The notes under the pieces were generated by a model. It was not told where the DNA came from. It worked only from the letters and a program-made list of their open reading frames with translations, and did no database searches. A program made the translations under genes and the position numbers. A stretch of 64,000 bases of DNA from Tetrahymena elliotti 4EA (taxonomy: Eukaryota; Ciliophora; Oligohymenophorea; Hymenostomatida; Tetrahymenidae): the NCBI GenBank assembly GCA_000231825.2, contig JH720320.1, positions 438,019 through 502,018 on the forward strand. Direction: 5' to 3'. Shown here in pieces: positions 50,150 through 61,400 of the stretch. How positions within the stretch are numbered: position 1 is the first letter of the stretch; every line of letters starts with the position of its first letter.

Positions 50150-53100
50150 TCATAATTAATCTTGTTTAACATATACTCCTTTTTGTTGAGTATTAGAATC
50201 ATCAAAACTATTTTCATTCTAAATTATGCCTGTTTTCATTTTTTAAATTTAAGTTTTTACATTGTTCTTCTTTAGTACATTATCTCTCCATTAAATTTCC
50301 TTTTGTAAAGAGCTCTCTAGATCAAAGGTTAAATTAGATAAATCTTTAGAATTGTTCAAAGTTCCTGTTTTTTATCTAAATCTTTTAACTAATATCAAGA
50401 TAAAAAGAATAGTTTCAATCATTAATGCAGAGTTTTTTAGGATGATAAATGCAAGTAAAGCTTTTTCTAAATGGCTTGAATATTAACTTTGTATTTAAAT
50501 ATCTTCATTATTCTCAATAAGATAAGAAAATAAAATGATGAGAAAGTAAAGTCCATTCAGCAGTAAGCTTACTATTTAAGCTATTAAGGATTTCAAGGGT
50601 CTTACTAAAATCTCATATACATAAGCAAGAGAAGTAATAATTAAAAAGTAAAAGCTAATATTAAGGTGACCTCCAAAAATAGTAATTAAACAAATAAGTG
50701 TTTTTTAAATTATTCTAATTATTAAAAAAGAATAAGATAGTTTGTTTTCTTTAAACCCATAAAAAAGTGGTCCATACTTTTATTTTAATAAAAAACTATT
50801 TTCAAAAATAATTTAAATAAAATTAAAGTTACCTTTTCTGCTTTTTCTTTGAATGAGATGTATGAAATAAATAGAGCTATTTTAATTATTAAGTAGATCA
50901 TGAATATTATAAAAATAATGCTCACTATGCAAATAAGAGAGCTTATTATATTAAGTGCTCCTCCTTAAAACATTGAAGTAATTTGTAAAAGAGTGATTAA
51001 TAAAAGTTCTTAGTACGATAAATAAAAAATTAAAAGGAAAAGTGTGCTTCTTAAATTTAGATTGATAAAAGTAACTATTTTTGATTAGCTTTAGCCTAAC
51101 TTTGTAAACCTAAAAATTAAGTACTTGACCAATAAAATAAAACTGAAAATTGCATATATTGTTAATAAAGGTGCTATGTTAATCAAATAATTAATGGTCT
51201 TAGAATTCTTCATAAACCTAAAATCTGATTAATACTGCTTATTTACATCAACAAACTCTTATAGAATTCTTAATCTTTTATCTTTTGCCATCTAACCATT
51301 ATCAGAGGAGCTACTTTAATCAACTTTAGGAAAAGCAGAGAGTATGAAATTTGGAATTAGAGGAGATATATTATCAGTATACAGAATTTATAAGTACTAA
51401 TCAACCTTCCCTTGATATTTAGCATTAGAATAGGTAAGAAAACTAACCATTGATGATACTTCTAAGCATTTTATTCCTGTTGGGAAAGCCATTCCAGTAG
51501 TCATCAAAGCAGCTGTTATACTTGTGAGGCCATTTTATAGAGATTTAATTCCTTATTGTGAAGTATCATCTTCTATTTTTTATAATAAAATAATTTATTT
51601 TTTGAAAATTAAAACTTTGTTTTAAATTTATAAAATTTTGAAAAAGCTTTTAAATATTGAAACATTTTAAGATATTTATTTACTTTCACATTATTATGAA
51701 CCCTTTTCTATAAATCCTTCTTTGCAAACACATCTTCCAAGATATAAGAATCTTGAACTACTACAAGAAAGGCATTAAGAATCTCCATTTCCAGAACAGG
51801 TCAAACAAGAATAATCACAAGTTATTACACATTTATTATTTTGCAGCTAATAACTTGATTCACAAGAAAGACAATTTTTAGAGTCATTTTAACATGTTTT
51901 ACAGTTAATATTGCATTAGGAGCACTATCTTTATTCATCTAAATAAAAACCCTTTTGACAAACATTACAAAAATCTTTCAGAATACAAGAACTGCAATTT
52001 TTTGGGCAGTTAATGCATTAGCTATTAGCAACATCATATGTCTACCCATTTTAACAGTTTTTAATACACTTATTTGCACTTTTATCATATATGTAACCTT
52101 ATTAGCAGACTTAACATTATTTAACATTATTATCACAATTCAAGCACAGCTCATCTTAGCATTATTAACAGATCTTATTTACACTATCAAATCTATAGGC
52201 TTGTTTACACTAATTACAAATACCTTGCTCGCACTATAAACAACCTGATGGGCAAGCAAGGCATATTTCAGAATTTATAGGTAAATATTAACTCTATCCA
52301 CAGTTTTTAATGCATTTATTTACTCCTTAAATTAAAACTAGAGAATAACCATCAGAGCACTATGATACACACTTAGATCCTTAATCTTATAGGTACGTGG
52401 AGTCCTTACAAATACTGCAAGTAGATGAGTTGTTGCAAGATTTACAATCTTTAACTTCACATGGCTTACACTAAAGGCCATCATTTTACTCTTGATATTA
52501 TCCATCATCACAATTAGATTTACAGCTATTCTGATAGAGATAAGATTAACTGTCACATTTATAGCAATATGTTAAAGAATAGCACTAAAGACAATTTTTG
52601 GAACCACACTAAAGACATTTTTTTTCATAATTGTCTTTATATTATCCTTGCTCGCATTCAAATACACAACTATTATTGAGAGGCTAAAAGAAATACCCTA
52701 AATCACATTATGTGCATTTATAGGTATTTTCACATTAAAGACAACCTTTAGTACATTAAATACATTCTTATTTATCAACATCAAGATAAAAATTTTTAGG
52801 GCATTCCAAAACACAATTAAAGATATTCTTGTAAGTGTCTGAAATGTATATTTTCTTGTACCCAGCTTCACATTAAGTGCACAAATAGTTTTAGTTTAAT
52901 AGTGCAATAATAGCACTATCTGTTAATTGCTAGCATTTGCAAGAATTAGGGCAATAGAAACAATATTCCGATTAATCATGTGTATAACCTTAAAGACAAG
53001 AAGGTCTACAAACACCTGAATAAATATACTTTTATTCATAAACATTTCTATCTGCAAAATAAGGTTTTGGACATTTCAACCTATTTTTATTTTTAAAGAA

Positions 53101-56100
53101 AAAAGATTTTTTTTTTCAATAAATTAATTCATAAGCCAAGGTAATTTTGTTTAATTTAGTTAAAATTTAATCATAATTTTTAAAAATTAAAATTGTTTAA
53201 ATTTAGAGTACATTTTTGGGTCGCTAACTACATCATCTATAAAAAATGAAAAATTATTTAAAGATTTTATAGAAATAAGAATTATTTTGTTTTTAATGGG
53301 GTTCAAAATATTATTTAAATTAAATCTTGTTTTAAAACTGAAGATGATTTGAAATCTATTTTAGTAGATTATTTTAATTAAATTAAAATAAATGTGAATA
53401 TAATATTACAAGCACTCAGAGTTAAACAAGAAACTATTAGTATCACATATGATACATTAATTGAGAGAAACTTAACTGCATTTCAGACAATATCCATGAT
53501 TACTATCAATAATTTATTTACATTACTTCTAATTCATATCTTGACAGGTGAAATCAGGAGTAATCTTTCTACAAATTTGTAGACTCTTAAAGATTAAAAA
53601 TAAATAAGTAAATAATTATTTAGAAAAATATTTTTTTTATATACCTAAATGTAGCAATATTAATCAGAGGAGCATTAAAAGCACTTGCCAGACTAATTGC
53701 AAGAGGAACAACCTTCAGGACAAGGCACACACCAACCATTCTAGAAATACATAGCTTATCCATAGCACCAGCTACATTTTCCTTGTTGAGTTTAGTATTT
53801 CGAACATTTATTAATTTCTTCTTGAGAATTAATATCAGAGCATTACTCATCCATAAGACCACATTTTTTACACAAACCTTTTTCAATGAAGTATCCTTCA
53901 CCACAATCTTAATTTATAATGCAAGTTCCATCTTCTATCTTCAAGAGCCTTTCTTTACAGTATTGACATTGCTTTTTATTTAAATAAGAATTAAAATTAA
54001 AATAGAATAAAATTTTTACATTATCTATTAGAAGATCTTAATTTGGACAAGATACACATTATTAATTATAAATCATAAAAGAACTTTAACACTATTAACA
54101 AACTCCATTTCTATCACATATTTAGCAATTTAAGGGACAAGAACTACAATAACCTTATTTTTCATAATACTTTTCTGGGCAAGTTTCAACACATTTTGCA
54201 GTGTTATTTATATTTTGATAAAACAGAAATAATCCAGTCTTGCAAGAGATGCAGTTGCTTTCTTGATTTTCACATTTGCTACAATTAGAAGAACATATAA
54301 TACATGATTAAGAACTTTATTAATAGAAATAGTTATCAGGGCATGTATCAATACATTTATTTGTAGATTTATCTAAAAGCTTATTTTCTTAGCATTTTGA
54401 GCATACTTACTAGCTATCACAAAGCAAACAGTTATCAACACTGCAAGAAAGGCATTCATTCTTTCCATTAGGGTCTAGATGACCATATCCAATTGGGCAG
54501 TTTTAAACACATGTAGACCCATATATATAATAACCATTTGGACATTTATCTAAGCATTAATATACATTATTAAAATTAAAACTATAGAAATTTTGTTTGC
54601 ATTAATAGCAAGCACTTGAATTATTAGAACAGTTCTCACATGAATCTATGCATTTACTACAAGTATTTTTCTAAGGATTATATCCTTAACCTAAAGGGCA
54701 TTCTGCTGCACAAAACAATTCAGATTAAATTTAATAGTATTTGGGAGTTTCCTATTTAAAAAAAACAAGAAAATTTATGAAAATTGAAAAAATTACTTCA
54801 TTTATTAAAGGAAAATTGGAAAAATTATAAATAAATAATTAGAAAACAAAAAAAATTCAAAATAAAATTCACTTCTTTTTTTATTTATTTGAAAAAAAGG
54901 ATTTTTTGATTTTGTATTTTTTTTACTGCTAAATTAGTTTATTTTTTTTAAAATCAGTAAAATTTTAGATTTTTGAATCTTATTGCTTCTTCTTCAATTG
55001 TTCAAAAATATTTAGATAAAATAATCAATCATAATTGGATTATAATTATTTATATTGTCTTTAGAAATTATTTTATCTGTAAATTTAGTGATAATTTATT
55101 AAGCCCTTATTTATCATTTATTATTGAAAATAAATAAAAAATTTAAATTTTTTACGGTTTATGGATAAAAGCTATTAAGATTACTTTTGCATTACTAAAC
55201 AAAATAATTATCATCATTTGTTTATGAACATGAGTATTATGAAACCTCCATATTTGGTATATTATACTTCATCGAAATAAGACCTTGCTAACACTATGTA
55301 CAAGTTTGTACTCTGCTGCATGTTAAACAATTTGAGGAGCATTTTATACATTTACCTGAATCTAAATAATAAGAGTCAAAGCACTTTTTTTACTGAATAC
55401 ATTAAATTTAATTTTGATCTGAATACATGAGAGAAACTTGATCACATTAATCACATTATTAAAAATTTTATTAACATTTTAAACAATTTGATAGTGAACA
55501 GCTTTAACATGTCTTAGTAACACTATCGTAACCATATCGGATAGGGCAATTACTTACACAATCTCCTTAAAATGAAATATAATTAGAAGAACATTCTTAG
55601 CAAATACACTAATTATTTTGGTAAATCTGTTTTTAGCACTTTTAATTTGATTAGTTCAAGCAAACATATTCAGCAGTGTATGATTTGCATTGGCAGTAGG
55701 TAGAATCATACTCTTAACAGCCTTATATGTCACATTAAATGCAAGTATTACTTTGTTAAGAAATTAAAAATCCAGCTTTGCAAGTATTGCATTTCTTTGA
55801 GGTGTCCTTATTTACATCTTAGCATTAAGTACAATAATTTTAATCACATTTTAAACAAGCAGATGGGCAGTTTTCGCAAGCATTATTTAATGCATATTAG
55901 TAGCTATCACAAGACTAATTTTAAAAATAAAAGCACTTAAGGAAAATAAATATAAAAATTATAAATTACCTGAACACAAGATCCGTTTTTTTACAAATAA
56001 TACTCATTTTAACATTAATTACATTAATTTTAATTATAGCAAGATTAACATCCAGTCTGGCATTAAAAACATTCTTTAGTTTAATCAACAAAGAAGGAAT

Positions 56101-56851
56101 TAATTGGACACTATTTTTATTATTTTAATTATTTTAATAAAATAAATAATAAATATTTAACTAAAATAAAATAAATCATTTTTTAAATTTAAATAATAAT
56201 TTCAAAGAAAAATTTATAGATTTTACATCAAAAGCTGAAATGATAACTTATCCGATTGACCATTTACTTATATCAAGATTAGCTCTAGACTTAATTAGTA
56301 TAGTCAAAGTATTTGAATTATGAGTTTTCTTAAAATTAACTTATTGGTAAGCATAATTTTACCAATTTTCACATGTTATGGTTTGGTCATTTGCTTTATT
56401 AAAAGTTCTTTCATCTCCATCTACTATAACTGAAAATTCTTCATCACTCCATATTCCAGTTTTGTAGAAGTTAAATTAGATCTAAACCTATTTGTGAGTA
56501 GGTAAGTTCACCTAAAGTTGTACAAATTGAAGATCTAAAAGATTATTTGACGTCAAGAAATGCAAGTAATTTCCACATTATTTTGTATTTATTTGATCGT
56601 AACTTGTGATTGTATCTGAAACATACTCTCTTAATACTTTGAAATTCGTTTTGCTATAAATTTATTAGCTAAAATCAGTAGAAGAAAAGAAGAAATCTAA
56701 AGTCTAAATTGCTGAAGGAGGTGCAGATACTTAAGCAATTACAGCTAATAAGAATAAAAGGATAATTTACACCAATAAAAAATAAAGTTGTATATTTACT
56801 TAAATAAAAAATCAATTATTATATTATAAACGCCTTAAATAAATTGTTCAT
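50150..56851 (-). CDS. Giant cysteine-rich repeat membrane protein (paralogue 2), 10 exons, ~1822 aa
   Basis: Exons 56800-56851, 56227-56744, 55970-56110, 55156-55914, 54020-54751, 53645-53971, 53410-53585, 51684-53080, 50833-51572 and 50150-50776; phases 1,0,0,0,0,0,2,1,0 close to 1823 codons. Exons 1-2 encode a clear signal peptide (IIQQLIFYLTVIAQVSA) with the likely cleavage before PPSA. The N-terminal ectodomain (to ~190) matches the paralogue in pattern, including the NFYKTGIWSDEEFSV block opposite DFIKFGIWLSEDAIL. Cys-rich repeats run from ~190 to ~1367 (for example CPLNCQICDRNGVCQQC), then come exons 9-10 with several membrane spans (TLFLLIFYLSYQELLLITLL; IISSLICIVSIIFIIFMIYL) and a Q/N-rich cytosolic tail. 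Identical exon count, phases and a 141-nt exon 3 in both genes show direct tandem duplication. Probably a cell-surface or vesicle-membrane protein; ligand unknown. Confidence 0.9.
54752..55155 (-). other. Unusually long intron 4 of paralogue 2
   Basis: 404 bp, GTAAAA...AATAG, phase 0. The corresponding intron of paralogue 1 (46889-47147) is also long at 259 bp, while the introns on either side are 45-60 bp in both. The interior is AT-rich with no recognisable element. Confidence 0.7.
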
Positions 56852-58456
56852 GTGTTACTCTTTGTTCAATTTTGCTTGTTTTATAATCTGTAAAATCCAA
56901 TATTGTAAAACTAAGTTCCTTTTTTTTAATAAGACAAGATACTTTTTGGAATTATTTTTAATTACGCTATAATCAAAAAGTAATAGAATAGAAAGAAAAA
57001 TCAGGTTGACTATAATGACTTGATATATTATTTACTTCATCTAAATATTATTTTTAATATTTGCTTTGAAAAATAAGTAACAATAAGAATATATAAATAG
57101 AAATTTGTAGAAATATTTAAAAAATAAATTTTAATACAAATTAAGAATAGTAATATCATTTTATAAATAATATCTCTATTCAATTCATATTACAGATCAT
57201 TGCAGAAAATTTTTTGGTAGTAAAGATCATTAATTTTTCTGCGCTTTGTCCCTGAATTAGATAAAGTCCTTAAATTAATAAATTCAAATTTTTGTAAGAT
57301 ATTACAAATACAATAGAAATATTAAGTCTATATGATGATGAGAGGATATTTAAAATTTCAATGTCTGCCAATTAAGATTAAAAATCTTTAAATATTTTCT
57401 AAAAGATTTCCCAATAAAATTAAAGAAGGTAATTCATTTATTTTTTTAGTGTTTTGACCTGAATTTTTAATTTCATGAATTATTATTCATCTTTATCCAC
57501 AATTTATTTAAGTTTAGAATTTAGTATTTTTCTTTGTCAAAATTCTCACCTCTTTTCAAAACAAGCTCATTTCATTCTTAAAATTAGAATTATTTTAATA
57601 TTTCTATCTTTTAGTCCAAGGTTCAAATAATACTATTATTAGTAAATAATAAACAAAAAATAGCTATTATTTTTAACTTAATTATTTTTCTTTAAAAAAC
57701 AAAAGAAACTTTTGATTTAGTAATACCTATTGACACATAAATATTAGCTTTTTATGTATATTTGGAAATATTAATAAGATTAATTTATATTATTCAGTTC
57801 TAATTTAATATACATCATATTTTCATTTCTTTTCATTTTTCAATTATCTTTGATGTTATGTATTTCTCAAAAGAATAGGTGATTTTTCAAATAATAAAAG
57901 TTTTTTTTGTTGTTTTTGACTCTCATTTTCCTTATGATATTATTAAAATTAATAATCATTAGTTATTTATGAATTCCATTTTTATAAGGAAACAATAATT
58001 TTTATCATTAATAATAAAATTTTAAAAATTAATAAAAATGATTTAAGCTTAGAAAAGAAATGTAATTAAAATAATTATTTTGTTTAAAAATTTATGTTTC
58101 AAATGAGTTAAGTAAGTTGTTCATTATTTATAATATAAAGAAATAAATTTTTTGGAAATAAACTTTATAATTATTGCATCTTAACTGAAAAATCCAATAT
58201 TAATTTAACACTCTCTCAAATAAATCCTACTATTTAATAAAAATCAATCAACAACTGAATTAATGTTATATTTGCTATCAAATTTTAATTGAATTATACT
58301 TTACCAAAGTAGAAATAATATTAAGCAAAAATAGCTAAGTAGGACTTTAATTTGAAGAAGAGAAAGTCCCTATAATTTTAATAAATAGGATTTTGTTTCT
58401 TTAGAAAAACAATAGAAAGGGCAATTTATCTGGTTAGCAATTACTAACTTTACAAA
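56852..58456. other. Divergent intergenic region
   Basis: 1.6 kb between divergently transcribed genes, so both promoters should be here. One hairpin-like inverted repeat (gcagaaaatt...aatttttctgc) lies at about 57202-57242. No gene-like frame is seen. Confidence 0.65.
57202..57242. repeat. Short imperfect inverted repeat
   Basis: gcagaaaatt and aatttttctgc, separated by about 20 bases, could pair as a 10-bp stem with one bulged T. Function unknown. Confidence 0.5.
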
Positions 58457-61400
58457 ATGAGTCAAGAAAGGTTCAGTAACGACAAAGCTGTAGAAGAAAC
58501 AGAGTGCACAGTGAATTAGGAATTGATGTTGATTAAATAAAATGCTTAGAGTGTGATAGAATAACTGAATATGTATTTTGAATCATCTAAGCAAAGTTAA
58601 AAGGAAATGGATGAAGTTTACTTTGCTTCTATCTAGGAGCTAGAAAGCGGATTCATATACTTGATGAACTAATTTAGATAGAATTATAATGAATAAAAGG
58701 AGTAATACCAAAAGTAATATGAAGAAAAGAAATTCAGTTTAGAAAATGAAATTAATAAAACTTAGAGATATATTTAAGACTTAGCTTTGCTAGAATAGAT
58801 AGATGGTTCTATGTCTTTCATGTAAGTTCAAAAATGTTTGAAAAATCTTAATAAAATTTCTGATGAAATTAAAGTTTTCTATAACTAAACTCATGTCTAA
58901 TCATTTCAACTTGAGACTATTAATGTAGATGCACTATTAATGAAGATCCTCTAAAATTTGCTCTTCGATAGCATATACTAGAGACCTAAAACTAAGATAT
59001 TTGCTTAAAAATTATATAAGTAGAGATCAGTATCTTCCTCTTCATAGGGTCTTCAAACTTCTTCCCAAATTCTCCAAACATCATCCATGTATTATACTGG
59101 TAGTTCTTGTGACAATAAAGAAGACGAAGTAATACATAATTCTACTAAATAAACAGAAGTTAAAATTTTACAATAAAAAATTCAGATAATTGAAAAAACG
59201 AACACAGATTCTCTTCTATAAAGAATGAAATCTTCTTCCTCAACTTATTTGGAAAGTTAGATTGAATAAAAATAAGTAAAAATTTTATTTTAAGAGAATA
59301 TTTTGTTAATCATTTTAATTTAATTTGTTAGGAAGTTAGTCAATCTAAGTAAGTAAAAGAAAAAGAATAGTAATTTAAAAGTGTTTAGTAATCTCAAAAA
59401 TAATAAGACAAAGATTTTAAATTAATCTCACAGAGTCCACCTCAACAAAAATAAGAAAAAGCAATAAAATAGCAGTAACAAGAAACAGCTCATTATTTAT
59501 CAAAATATAAAACTTCAAATGATTTAAATAACTCTAAAAAGACAGCAAGAAATCAAGAAAAGGAAAAAGAAGAAAAGAAAAGCTACATTAGGGGATTGAA
59601 ATATAAAATACCTAAATATTCTGCTTAGAAAAATGTGAATTAGCAATAGACTTAAAGAGTGACAACTTAACAGAATTAAAAGAGCATAGAACAAATAAAC
59701 AGAACACCTGAAAAGAAAAAGAAATTAGATATGCTGATTTAATAGCTAAGCTCAAATTAATCTTCTAATAGCAAACCTTAAACAATCCCTTTAAACCCAA
59801 AAAAACATGAAAACAAAGTTTAACAATAAACACAATCATCACCAATAATAAATAGATTAAGAAGTAGAGTACAATCTTCTTATTCATTTTCATAAATAAA
59901 GAAGAATAAGATTTAAGGGAATATGGAAACTTCAAAGCATGAAGTAACATAGAGTCCATAAGCCAATTCCCAAACACTTAAAAATGAGGAAATGATATCT
60001 TAAAAATTAAATAATTCAGAAGACAACAATATTGAAACAGAAATTACATCTTAGAATAAATTGTTCACACTGAAAACAAATGAAAATGAATAAATTCTAG
60101 ATCAAAGCAATACCCTCAACAAAAGCATTGGATTAGGACAGTTCAACTCTTCTGAAGCCCTAAAATTAAATTCTATGAGCTCTAAGAAAATAAAAATGGG
60201 AATAACAAATCCTGATTTTCTACAATTAAGTAAGGACATTTCAGCAGATAATATCGATGAAGAAAGAAAAAATATTTACACAAACAGAAAAAGAATTACT
60301 TCTTGTGGTGGATTCATAGAAAAACAAAGTTCTTTTAACAATTTAAATTAAACTTAAATAGTTAACCATACAAGTGCCTCTCTTAACAGCAGTCCAGCAA
60401 CAAATCCATTAACTAAACTAAGTAGCAAGAATTTATTTAAGAGAGATAGAAGCCTTTCAGGTTCAAGATAAGATGTTAAAGAAAAATTCTTAGAAAAATC
60501 TCTTTAAAATGATGAGATTATTTAAGAATTTTAACAAAGACAACAAAGCAAAGCAACTTAGTAAACAAATGAATAACCTGAAAGATACTTATTCAATGCA
60601 TCCCCAGTTTCTGCTTGTTTGAGTAGTATTATTTAGCAAAATAATTTATTTTCAACTAATATTTTAAATTAAGAATAACATGACTAATGTGAATTTTAAG
60701 AATCTCCATAGATTTTCTTAAATTATAATGCTAGTTCTTTAAGCCAAATGCATAACATATAAACTATTGAAAGCATATCAATTGAAGGCAGGAGCGTACA
60801 ATCATCTTAATGTGAGGCTAGTTTGTTTAGAAAATAAATTTAAAGTTCAGTGAAGAAAGCTGTGATTCCAAAATAATAAATCCCAATTGATTAACATTTG
60901 TTAAGTTAATCTCCTACAGATGGTCACTAAATAGTAACTGAAATTTACCAATAAAAATAAATAGATGATATTTAAAATATATTTAGTAATCCTTCCCCAA
61001 TATCTCATTCAAATTCAAATGAAATGTAATTATTTACTAGCTAAAATTTTGAGAATGGAAGTCTTAGTATTAGTTAGACAAATCAAAAATCAGCAACTTT
61101 ATTTAATATCCAATAAAAGCCAGAAAAAAATGAAAGTTGTTTAAATAAAAGCAAAAACTAACCAAATCAAGCTTAGAACAGTTACAGAGCAATTTATTTA
61201 TCTTAAAAAAACAATTAAATCTAATGTGGTGAGATGATATAAAAGTCTTAAACTATTTAGAACACTTTTGAAATTGAATAAAATTTGCATAAAAATGTTC
61301 CAATAAATAAATCTTAACAGAATCAAAGATACAATGATTTTAATTAAGAAATAGGTAATTATAAAAATAATGAAGTTGTGTAAAACCAGACATTACAATA

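Noticed and set aside
53081..53409. snoRNA in intron 7 of the second cysteine-rich gene (AGATGATGT near a CTGA)
   Set aside because: The box-like motifs are on opposite strands or badly spaced, and there is no terminal stem.
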